Source: Alloascoidea africana
Taxonomy: Eukaryota; Ascomycota; Alloascoideomycetes; Alloascoideales; Alloascoideaceae
Reading direction: 5' to 3'
Length of the DNA stretch: 64,000 nucleotides
Assembly: GCA_030581615.1 (NCBI GenBank)
Contig: JAKTTT010000012.1
Location: 248,001 to 312,000, forward strand
Below are positions 24,775 through 35,500 of this stretch, piece after piece (position 1 is the first letter of the stretch; each line of letters opens with the position of its first letter). The position numbers were made by a program, and so were the translations under genes. The notes under the pieces were generated by a model. It saw only the letters and a program-made list of their open reading frames with translations. It had not been told where the DNA came from and searched no databases.

Positions 24775-26295
24775 ATGGCACCAGCAATATCTGAATCCGA
24801 GGCAGAGAAGAATATTGAAATCTGGAAGGTGAAGAAGTAAGTTTTGAAATTCTCGAACGGTCTGTAGATATCTTAACTAACCACTTTCACCAAATCAAGA
24901 CTTATCAAGAGGTGTGTATCCCCGTTGAAGCATGAATGAACAATAAATGGCGAGAAAAATGGAAATATATGGAGTTTGTGCTCATGCAATGCACTCCAGA
25001 TTTTCAAGAAACCGTGAATGTACTTGTCCAGCTAACTTCATTTTTTGGGTTCCAATAGCCTGGAATCAGCTCGTGGTAATGGAACTTCGATGATCTCATT
25101 GATCATTCCTCCAAAGGGCCAGATTTCAATTACCAATAAGATGTTGACAGATGAATATGGAACAGCATCCAACATTAAGTCGCGAGTGAATCGTCTCTCT
25201 GTTCTCTCTGCAATCACTTCAACACAGCAGAAGCTCAAGCTGTACAATAAGGTGCCACCTAATGGTCTGGTAATTTATTGTGGCGACGTAATTACGCCAG
25301 AAGGAAAGGAGAGAAAGCTGAACATTGACTTTGAACCTTTCAAGCCAATAAATACGAGTTTATATCTGTGTGACAACAAGTTTCACACCGAGGCATTGTC
25401 GGAGTTATTGGAGTCCGATGCCAAGTTTGGATTCATTGTGATGGACGGAAATGGAGCACTCTTTGGTACTTTGTCCGGAAATACAAGAGATATTCTGTTC
25501 AAGTTTACAGTGGATCTTCCTAAAAAGCACGGTCGTGGTGGACAGTCTGCACTTCGATTTTCACGTTTGAGAGATGAAAAGAGACACAATTATGTGCGCA
25601 AAGTGGCAGAGGTTGCTGTGCAGAACTTCATTACAGGAGATAAGGTAAATGTATCCGGTATCATCCTGGCTGGTTCTGCAGACTTCAAGACAGAATTGAG
25701 CAGATCAGATATGTTTGACCTGCGGCTACAACAAAAAATCGTTAAAGTTGTTGACGTTTCATATGGTGGTGAAAACGGTTTCAACCAGGCAATCGAGCTT
25801 AGTGCCGAAACACTTGCAAATGTCAAGTTTGTTCAGGAAAAGAAGCTCATCACATCCTACTTTGACGAGATTTCTCAAGATACCGGAAAATTCTGTTATG
25901 GTGTTGACGACACTCTGAAAGCTCTGGATGCCGGTGCTTGTGACATTGTCATTGTGTTTGAAAATCTAGACATTGTGAGGTACACTTTGAAGGATCCTGA
26001 TGGAGTCGAAGTTATTGCACATGCTTCGAAACAGGCCGCAAACAAAGACCATCTTTTGGACAAGAAGACGGGACAAGAGCTGGAGATTATTAGCGAACAA
26101 CCACTTTTGGAATGGCTTGCCGAGAACTACAAGAACTTTGGTGCGACTTTGGAATTTGTCACAGATAGGTCTAGTGAAGGTGCACAATTCGTCAAGGGTT
26201 TTGGTGGAATTGGCGCTCTACTGCGGTACAAACTCAACTTTGAACAGCTGGCCGATGACAGTGACGATGACGATGATGAATACTACGATGACTAA
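24775..26295 (+). CDS. SUP45: Eukaryotic translation release factor 1 (eRF1)
   Basis: Reads all three stop codons in the ribosomal A site and triggers peptide release with eRF3. Exons 24775-24836, 24900-24911 (only 12 nt) and 25059-26295 join in frame to 436 residues and restore the conserved [20 protein letters not shown] block. Functional motifs are NIKS (in [11 protein letters not shown]) and YLCDNKF for stop decoding, and [14 protein letters not shown] with the GGQ needed for peptidyl-tRNA hydrolysis. The C-terminus is acidic ([13 protein letters not shown]). Intron 1 (63 nt) has a TAACTAAC branch; intron 2 (147 nt) has a GTGTGT donor and a GCTAAC branch. The standard motifs fit a normal stop code. 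Confidence 0.95.
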
Positions 26296-26431
26296 ATCCA
26301 TTAAGTTTCCCTTCAAATCAGGTAAAATAACTTTTCTAAAATAAATATATGGCGTAAAGGGTCTCGAGCTGGTTCGAGCAGTGATGAAGATTCCTTATTT
26401 ACCACTTTACTCTCACCGTAAACAAGAGTAA

Positions 26432-27187
26432 CTACTCTTCTATTCCCGGAATAGATAGCATCTCTTTATGATTTTTGTAAAGACAGTTCCTTGCTCCTCT
26501 CCAAATCTTTTCCAATCGCGCTCTTCTAGGCAAAAAATTCTAATAATGTGGTTTAGTATCCAGAGACCGCTAAAATTGTATTTAAGAGTTAATACTCACA
26601 GGAAATAGGACGGTAATTTTATCATCTCCTTTAACAATAATCCCCATGTAATAGATTACTTGTAGTCCAAAAAACCCTTCGTTTATTATCAAATCCACAA
26701 TCTCTTTCATTGGGATGAACCTCGTATCTTGCATGCAATGGTAAGGTGAAGAGTTTGTGATTTGAATGCCAAATGATTGGATAACTGTTATAGAATCATC
26801 TATGTTGAACAGATTGAAGTTAGCAGAGAGTCATGGGATGCGGTTTTGAAAACACTCACATCGATACAAGCGCAGAAAACAAACCCAGATGACAAATAAG
26901 CTCCATATGGATAACAAGTACCAGTTTTTAGTGATCTTGTCTCCAAGCTGTAATAATGGAGATGATATTAATTGTGCTTTTGTTCTTGTATCTTGTGGTA
27001 GAACTGCTGTGTAAAGCAACGCCAATGTGTATACAACGAGCAACGCTTTCAACACTATTACCACACACTGAAGGTAATTTGGAAAGACAGAGCTATTCTC
27101 ATTCCGAATACCTGCCACTGGTCTATTAGTTATTGTATATTTGATAACATCTGGACTCAGATTCTCAATTAACAGTGTGCCTGGCAT
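26432..27187 (-). CDS. GPI15: GPI-GlcNAc transferase subunit PIG-H (Gpi15)
   Basis: Part of the ER complex that adds GlcNAc to phosphatidylinositol, the first step of GPI-anchor synthesis. Three minus-strand exons, 26860-27187, 26600-26799 and 26432-26539, join in frame to 211 residues. Exon 1 encodes two hydrophobic segments (roughly YLQCVVIVLKALLVVYTLAL and WYLLSIWSLFVIWVCFL). Exon 2 holds the PIG-H signature: SITVIQSFGIQI, then RFIPMKEIVDLIINEGF, then LQVIYYMGIIV and ITVLFP. Exon 3 continues with NFLPRRARLEKIWRGAR. Both introns are 60 nt with GTGAGT donors. The gene converges on SUP45 with 136 bp between stops. The unspliced frame ends early, so the gene is recognised only after splicing. 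Confidence 0.88.
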
Positions 27188-28087
27188 ATCCAAGAACTTC
27201 ACAAAGGGTTGATTTCAAATTACTACACGCCAAAATCACATGATCTACAAATGACAGCATTATATAAAGTACAACTCACGACCTTGGGATGAAACCTCTT
27301 GTCACAGGAGTTTCTCTGCAATTTGAACAAGGGAGAAAATACGAAAGAGCTCGAACTAACATATGGTGAATCACCCTCGGCTGTTGCAAGTAGGTTAAAC
27401 ATGCGTTTCTGGTTCTATATGTATGGGCGTACCAAAAGGAGGCGTAAGCCCTGGTTCAATATTAAATCTTTTAAAAGCGTTCGATTTGGATACTTTTGTA
27501 TTTAAAACCATACATTCTGGAGTTATTTCTATCATTTTTTAACATCGAATAGATGGAAAGGCGATGGTGAAGCGCTCTGGAGACTTCTGGTTGGAGGCAT
27601 GCCCTTCCACTTTACACCTTTTTGTGTTAACCAGACAACAGCTATGCATCCTTCCACCTCTATTTAAGGTAAATTTTCTTCATGTTCTTTCTCTTCTTGA
27701 AAACACCAGCACCATATTCTTTTGTGTTATGTAGACACCCAATGAATATAATCTTCGATCGAACATGCCATTATTATTTTGCAATTTCCAAAATCCAAAG
27801 ATCAAGTCAGGATGTTACATTGGAGCGCCGCAAAGCGATTCCCTCAAGATATGTACTATCTGTTACTTCTTTGGAAGAATAAAATGCAAGTTTCGGGTAT
27901 TGATCTAAGCGTTTTGTTTAGATCAACTCTTAGTGGCGATCTCCGTTTTGGAGTTTTTCGTCACGTAGAGATTTGCTGTCTGTCTCTTCAGAGTTGAGAA
28001 CCATGCTCTTTTAACATGCTTCTCGTAGTTTTGAGACAAACATGCTATTCAAGTAAAGTAAACAATGAGTCCAGGCGTATATAGAAT
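27188..28087. other. Interval with weak signs of a small spliced + strand gene
   Basis: Between GPI15 and the cofactor C gene lies 900 bp without a clear gene. A weak + strand model can be drawn: ATG at 27251, an exon from 27308 to about 27361, one from about 27553 to 27668 and one from 27736. It keeps one frame through pieces such as ELTYDGKAMVKRSGDFWLEA and TPNEYNLRSNMPLLFCNF. Its first intron would be only 39 nt, shorter than any well-supported intron here (48 nt), and no domain is recognised. Treat it as non-coding unless transcript data say otherwise. The interval also holds the GPI15 promoter. Confidence 0.3.
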
Positions 28088-29064
28088 TTATTTAGCTAGT
28101 ATCGCCTCAGACAAAACTTTTTTTAGTAAGCCATTTTTCACATTGTTTTGGGGGTTACTCCAAAAGAGTTTCAAGCTTTCCAGAGTGTTAAGCTCTTCAT
28201 CTTCTGTAGTGTAATCCCAATTTGGGTCCTTAACATCTCTGCTGAGCCAGTTGAAATCATCAACGCTCTCCCAATTGGTGTATTGATTTGCAACCTTCTC
28301 TTCTTGGTAATACTTTGGAAATTGTCCCAATTTTAGGCCCTCACAATCTTCAATAATTGGAATCCTTGACCTCACTCCCAACAGCAATAAGCAGTTTTGC
28401 GATTTGTGTAAGCGAACTTGGTGGGAAGAACAAATAATTATGCAATTCTTTAATGCTGTTGCAAATAAAGTTCCCGATATGTGAGAAATGAAAACTATAG
28501 AAAATGATATATTTGTCAAAGTGACATTGGTTATTTGAAGGTCGTTTGCTTTTGGAAGATATACCGATGTGTTTGAAATATCCTTAAAAAAAATAGGGGA
28601 GTTTGTTTCTGTACTTGATATAGAAACCTCGGAGATTGCATTGACAATGTCCAAATTCTCAATGCTCACGGTATCTTTGTCCTGAATTATAACCTCATGG
28701 TCAACAGTAGAATCGCTCTTTGTACCTAAAGGGATAGATTTTACTCGCTGAACTGATGCAACTTTTCTGGACTTGAGAGAAAACTTTCTACTTTTGATCA
28801 TTCCCCTTTTTGAATCTAGGCTATCTATGAGTTTTTCAAGTTCCTGCAAAGCACTTGTTGGTTCCATATAGACAAAAGAGTGTGTAAAAGCAACAAAACA
28901 CGTACCTCTGTGTATACTCTTTGATCATAGCTTGGTAGAAATCTCAGTTTTTCTCGAACAACCTCTCGAAGTTGAGAAATCTCTGACATCAAGCTGGAGA
29001 AGTCACGCTTTGAGGTTGACGAGTCTATCCCCGATATTTTATTCGCTAGCTCTAGAGATGTCAT
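28088..29064 (-). CDS. Tubulin-binding cofactor C (TBCC)
   Basis: GTPase-activating chaperone that releases native alpha/beta-tubulin from the cofactor D/E complex (Cin2 in yeast). Exons 28906-29064 and 28088-28843 (62-nt intron, GTACGT donor, TTTGCAG acceptor) give 304 residues. The N-terminus is a helical spectrin-like region (LMSEISQLREVVREKLRFLP). The C-CAP/cofactor-C domain follows from about residue 130, with ISGTLFATALKNCIIICSS and then QVRLHKSQNC, whose arginine matches the catalytic arginine finger. It ends with RIPIIEDCEGLKLG and VDDFNWL. An in-frame ATG at 29121 would add 19 hydrophobic residues; the inner ATG is preferred. The gene is divergent from RAT1, sharing about 230 bp. Confidence 0.9.
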
Positions 29065-29296
29065 TATTAGCACAATTCTATAGACATCAAAGACAAAATA
29101 TACACACTTTCTTGCGAACATTTGAATTCGGCATAAAACTGGTGAGTATTAAAGTCAGACATCTATAGTACAAATGGTGGAGATGAGATCGTATGCTTGA
29201 GTAAACCACAAACCTCATGTACATCTCAGTCTATACTTCATAAAAAATAATACGGTGCGATGGCTCTCTACCTTTACAGCATTTCACACATATATC

Positions 29297-32200
29297 ATGG
29301 GGTAGGCACTTTTACACACTGTTTCTCTCTTGACTCTTTACTAATTCGATTTATATTTAGAGTACCAGCTCTGTTTAGATGGCTATCTAGGAAGTATCCA
29401 AAGATCATCTCTCCCGTTGTGGAAGAGCCAGGCGAGGTTTTGGAGGGCATACAATGCCCTGCACCATACTCAAACCCAAACCCGAACGGTGAACTTGACA
29501 ACCTCTATCTTGATATGAATGGTATTGTTCATCCATGTGCTCATCCCGAAGGAAGGCCGGCGCCAGAGTCTGAAGACCATATGATGTTGGAGGTTTTCAG
29601 GTATACCGATAGAGTGCTGAACATGGCGAGGCCGAGAAAGGTATTGATGATTGCAGTGGATGGTGTAGCTCCTCGTGCAAAAATGAACCAGCAACGTTCG
29701 AGACGTTTTCGAGCAGCATTAGATGCAAAGCTAGCGAATGAGGCAAAGGAAGAGAAGATTAAAGAGATGGAACAGCGGGGTGAAACCATCGACCTTGCGA
29801 TAAAAGGCAAAAAAACATGGGACTCCAACTCCATCACGCCAGGCACACCTTTCATGAGCCTTCTTGCAGTATCCCTGAGGTACTGGGTCTCATATAAACT
29901 GGCCACCGACCCTGGCTGGAAAAATCTTCAAGTTATCATATCTGATGCTACTGTACCTGGGGAAGGTGAACACAAGATTATGAACTTTATAAGAAGCCAA
30001 CGAGCTGACCCTGAGCATAACCCAAACACCACGCACTGCATCTATGGATTAGACGCTGATCTGATCTTCTTGGGCCTTGCAACACATGAGCCCCATTTCC
30101 GCATTTTACGTGAGGACGTGTTCGCCAAGGACAATAGAAGAAGAAAAATCGAGGACGATTTAAGGTTAACTCAAGAACAGAGAGACGAGATTGCAAAGAA
30201 AGATGAAAAAGTTCCTTTCCTATGGCTTCATGTGGATGTTCTCAGAGAATACCTCGAAGTAGAGTTGCGTGTTCCACATCTTTCATTTCCCTTCGACTTG
30301 GAAAGAGCTATTGATGATTGGGTTTTCATTTGCTTTTTTGTGGGAAATGACTTTTTACCACATTTGCCTTCTCTCGACGTTCGTGATAACAGTATTGATA
30401 TTTTGGTTGGAATTTGGAAGCAAATACTTTCTGGGTTAAAAGGTTACATCACTAAGGATGGCAGAATGAACTTGGAGAGAACACAGAAACTTTTGGAAGT
30501 GTTGGCTCAGAGAGAAAGCTCAATTTTTCGAAAGCGGAGAGAGCAGGAATCTAGGCGAGAGGAAAACTTCAAAAGACGCAAACTTGAGCGTAAGCAATTT
30601 GACGCTATAAAATCACAGTTTGCTCCTCCTAGTATTCCCACAGCTAGTGTGGACATTCTTAACAACACAAAGACACCATCTGCTGTCTCAAAGGGGAAGG
30701 ATAAGGCCCCATTGACTCCCTTAGAAAATATGCCGTTGTATTCTCCTAGCGGTGAATCAGTTGGACCAGTGCATATGTCTAATTCTGAACTTGTATCAAA
30801 GCGAAACGAGATAACGTTGACAAATATTGCAAGCCAAAATATGAGTGCTGCAGCATCTTTGAAAGCCCGAATGGCAAGCGAGAAGCGCAAGATTGGCGAG
30901 GTAAGCGAAAGTGTCTCCACTTCTGAAGATGATTCAGATATCATCGATGGGGATACTGTTAGACTTTGGGAACCTGGTTACAGAGATCGATACTATTCGT
31001 CTAAATTCCATGAAAACACGGAAGAATTCAGGAAAAAAGTAGGGCATGAGTACATTTTAGGTGTGAGCTGGACCCTGTTGTATTATTATCAAGGATGCCC
31101 TTCATGGAACTGGTTCTATCCTTATCATTATGCTCCTTTTGCAGAAGATTTTATCAACCTATCCGAAGTAAACACAACGTTCGACCTGGGAACGCCATTC
31201 AAGCCTTATGAGCAACTTATGAGTGTTCTTCCACCAGCAAGTTCCCACAATTTGCCTGAAATTTTCAGACCGTTAATGTCGAACCCAGATTCTGAGATTA
31301 TTGATTTTTATCCCGAGAGATTTACCATTGATATGAATGGCAAGAAACAAAGTTGGCAAGGCATTTGTCTTTTGCCTTTCATTGAAGAAGAGAGGCTTTT
31401 AAAAGAAATGACCAAAAAGTACGAATTGCTAACAGATGAACAGAGAGCTCAAAACGAGCATGGGCATCCATATCTGGTGGTGAGCAACAAGAATGCAAGA
31501 TTTGAAGAGTATCAAAAAGCGTTTTATCATTCTGAAGAATCGGAATCAGTTATTATATCCTCATATTTAACAGGACTTGCAGGAACCATTAAAAAAGATT
31601 TGAAATATTCTGATCTCCCTTTGAAATCACCTCTGGCTATTGGCAATCTCGATGACGTTCTGCCTTCTTTGTTCATGTCTGTTACGTTCATAATGCCACC
31701 GCTAATTGTGCCTTCGAAATCCATGATTTTGAACGGCTTTATTCCACACGTTGCGACTTTAAACAGCGAAGACCGTAACACAATCAATATGGGAAGTTAT
31801 GGAAATCGGAACCGCAATAATTACAACAACAATACTTCAAACAGTCATCCTCGACCTTCTGTTGGTCCTGGAGACATGAAATTTCAGTACAGAAGAGGTG
31901 GCTATTTAGCTTTCCAGAATCCGATGCTGATAAAAAGCTCCGATACAAGTGCAGGCGAACGTGGAGGGGATCGCTATGGTCATGGTCAAGGCGGAAGAGG
32001 CTACTACAGAGGAGGTCGTGGAGGTAGAGGAGGTTATCAAAACTATAACCAAGATAACCGCCAGAATTACAACAGTGGCAATTACAATAGTGGCAACTAT
32101 AACGGTGGTAACTACAATGGCTCTAATAACCACTATAATGGACATCAGAACCAGAATAACAGGCCAAGCCACTATTCGGGCTTCAACAACAGTTTCAATT

Positions 32201-32319
32201 ATCTCCCTAATGTTCACCAGGCTGGACAGGCGCCAAACAGGAACATCGACTTGCCTGCACCAACCAACAGAGGACATTTCAATGCCAATAATCGGGGGTA
32301 TAATTCGTACCGTCGCTAA
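29297..32319 (+). CDS. RAT1: 5'-3' exoribonuclease 2 (Rat1/Xrn2/Dhp1)
   Basis: Nuclear 5'-3' exonuclease for transcription termination, rRNA and snoRNA processing and RNA decay. Exon 1 is only 5 nt (29297-29301, ATGGG); a 59-nt intron (GTAGGC donor, TACTAAT branch) leads to exon 2 (29361-32319). Splicing produces the invariant start MGVPALFRWLSRKYPKIISP; total 987 residues. Catalytic-core motifs are NLYLDMNGIVHPC, VDGVAPRAKMNQQRSRRFR, VPGEGEHKIMNFI, GLDADLIFLGL and FVGNDFLPHLPSLD. The Rat1-type block DSNSITPGTPFM and LLYYYQGCPSWNWFYPYHYA follow. The C-terminal 150 residues are RGG-rich and N/Y/G-rich repeats. There is no CCHC knuckle. An unspliced frame from an ATG at 29260 is also open, which hides the real start. 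Confidence 0.94.
31965..32145 (+). repeat. RGG and NYN(S/G)G repeat tract in the RAT1 C-terminus
   Basis: A low-complexity coding tract. First come RGG units (YYRGGRGGRGG), then short tandem units of the type NYNSG/NYNGG repeated about five times in a 70-nt stretch near 32062-32140. RGG/N-Y-G tails are typical of RNA-binding or phase-separating proteins. The tract also opens a long antisense frame, which is an artefact of composition. Confidence 0.75.
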
Positions 32320-32517
32320 GTGCATTTGGTTTTAGTAGATTAAATGTCTTATGATATATAGTATGTGTAATATAGTGCTCCGACTTTTTTTGTTGTGGTT
32401 TCGCGTTTTACGTGTTGCCAGTCGCGATGTGCTACCAACACACCCATACGTCTTTTATTTACCTTTTCTACATTTTGCAAACACTGAACCAGTATTCTTT
32501 TAAACAGTGATGGCATT

Positions 32518-35500
32518 ATGGAACGCATTTCGTACCAGAAGTCCAGGCCTAATTCCAAATACTCTCAAGATAGAAGCGATCTAAAGGCGGATATTGCTAA
32601 TAACACGAGTGGCATGGATGAAGTATCTATTTCGTCCCAAAGCCCATCTACGCCCATCAGACCAAAACATCACAAAACAAGATCTAACCAGTTTCAGCCA
32701 CCACCTTTTAATCATGAAGAACAAATATCAAAGAATTCCCCGGATAAATCAAAGAGAATATCTAATCTAAATTTGGAAAATTTGAATGTAAAATTGGCAG
32801 CATTGAACAGCCCGCGATCTCGACTGGAAAGAAGTTCTATTGATAAAACACGAATAGGACCTAATGCAGAAATCGCTACTCCTGGTAGATCACCTAGCCG
32901 ATCTCCTGTAAGAGATGAGACTAAAAGCTCACATAGATATCAAGACAAAGCGTTTTCTAAACTGAGCCATGCTTCTGATGAAAGTGCATACATTTATTCC
33001 TTCACTCCCAAGCAGCGTTTGGAGACTAGGCCTGGGAGACTAATTAATAAAGAACCCAACCCCAGTAATTCACCTCTGGATTTTACGAGAGTCTCAAAGA
33101 ACGGTGAATCTCGAGCTGCTATTAGAGAAGAAAAACAAATTCCGAAACTAACTGGGGAAGTGGGAAGACAACGAACAAAGCTAGTAGAAAATCAAGGATC
33201 TAATGGGCGAGGCCAGGTTCTCAGTAATTATGTACGTATATTCTGCTCTAAGAGAAAATTAAAAAAGCGATTGGCTAACTTATTTTCAAAGACATTTAAA
33301 GAACTTTTAGGGAAGGGAGCTTTCGCTCAGGTTTACCGTGCTGTGAATATAAAAACAGGAGGAGTACTTGCTGTGAAGCAAATTCATATCTCTAAATCCA
33401 AATCGAATGCTCAAAAGGAAAACGCTGATAGTGGAAGTGGCTCTGATAAACAGAACAAAAAGGCTGATATAAACGATGTTGATGCGATGATGGTATGCTC
33501 AAATTGCCTTATTTTGAATCAGCAAGCTTGCTCACAATACTGCAATATAGATGGAGATTGATCTTTTAAAAATCTTGAATGTAAGTGATTTATTCAAAGG
33601 GACTCTAAATGATCATATCGCTGACAATCGCAGCATCCAAATATTGTCAAATATCACGGGTTCGTGAAAACATCAGAAACGCTTTACATTTTTCTAGAGT
33701 AAGTCATTTTTGCGTCGTTTTGAAAATTATTTTGTTAACATTTTGGAAAAGGTATTGTGAGGGAGGGTCGTTAAGATCGATTTATAAGAAAAAAGGATCC
33801 TTTTCAGAGCACGAAATTGGTCCGTATCTTACCCAAGTACTAAACGGTCTTTGCTATCTGCATGAACAAGGTGTGATACATCGAGACATAAAAGCAGCAA
33901 ATATATTGATAACCAAAGCAGGAATTGCAAAGTTAGCTGATTTCGGAGTAGCTACTAAAGTGACTTGTTTCAGCAGAAAATTGGGGCAAAGCTCAGTTGT
34001 AGGTACTCCGTATTGGATGGCACCTGAGATAATATCTCTTGATGGAGCAACCACTGCATCTGATATCTGGAGTTTGGGATGTACGGTCATTGAGCTATTA
34101 ACAGGAAAACCCCCATATAATGATTTAAATGCCATGGCTGCATTGCATGCAATTGTTAGTGATGACCATCCACCACTTCCTGATGCACTATCTGGAGTAG
34201 GTAAAGACTTTTTGTTGCAGTGTTTTCAAAAGAGGGCAAACGTACGAATACCAGCGAAAAGATTATTGCATCATCCATGGTTGAAAGGTATTCAACCCAA
34301 AAAGCTTACAACCGGAAATGACACTATACTAAAAGAAAGGACTGCTAAACGGAGCACAGACCTAAAAGAGGGTCCACCTCTTTTAAAACTGGCATTTGCA
34401 GAAACAGAGGGAGATGAGAATTGGGACAATGACTTTGATGATGTCAGTTTGATGGCTCTGAAGCTCAAGATAAGAAATTCATCATCTAGTCAAAGGTCGA
34501 AATCGGCAAGATCAAAGAGTTCGCTTACAGGATCTACCAACTCCACCTTGTCATTGGATTCACTAGAGTCTAGCATCCGCATTAATTCTTTGAAAAACGA
34601 CACCAATGGTAAGGCAGGCTCCAAAAGTTCAGTCAGACCATTGATCAGCATCTTAAGCGAAGACTCTCCTTACAGAGAGAGTGGCGAAGATGATTACTCA
34701 GATCTGATAGGTGACTTGGATGTGAGAAAGCTGAGGGTTGCGAAGGAAAATAGCCGCAAGTTGTCGGATTCAAGGTCAAAGAAGGAAAAGAAAAATGCTA
34801 CCAAAGTGGTAAAAGAAGGGTCAGGCCTGGAGCCAAAAGAAACTCGACTCAATGTTTTCGCAGAAGCTGACTCAGAAACCGATTATTCCAATATTTTCAG
34901 TGGAACGTTATCTGGGAGAAAGTTTTCTTTGTCTAGAAATAGGACAATTTCTGAAGAAAATGCTGAAGAGTCAGATCCATTTTCTTCTTTCGAGGAACCT
35001 TTTTCTGAGGAAGATTTCATTGGTTCCAAATTAGGAAGAGAAGGATTATGGAAAGCAGTCACAGATATGGAAGCGAACATCGCCGACCTTAAAGTTGAAA
35101 GATCAGAAGATGATTTACAGAGCACGGTCACATCAATGAGATGCATATTAGAACAGTTTCCCGAAACAAAGTCAACAATAGTGAAAGATCATGGCATCCT
35201 TCCAATGTTGGAGGTGTTGGAAAACAGTAATTCAACTCTCTCTTACGAACTATTAGAGATCATCAATACTCTATTGCAAGATGATGTGCCATTGCAAGAA
35301 AACTTTTGTTTCCTTGGTGGTCTTCCAATAGTGACAAAGTTCGCTCGAAACGATTTTTCTAAGCAAGTTCGTCTTCAAGCAGCCAGATTCGTGAATATAA
35401 TCTGCCAATCAGAATCGAAGCTCACTTTGCAGCTATTCATTAGCTGTGGAGGACTATATTTACTTAGTGATTTCATCGAAGAAGATTACTCGACTCTCCC

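Noticed and set aside
26380-26430. GTGATGA resembling a C box of a C/D snoRNA downstream of SUP45
   Set aside because: No CTGA D box or terminal stem at a plausible distance.
31906-32325. Long open frame antisense to the RAT1 C-terminus
   Set aside because: Produced by the low-complexity RGG/NYN repeat composition.
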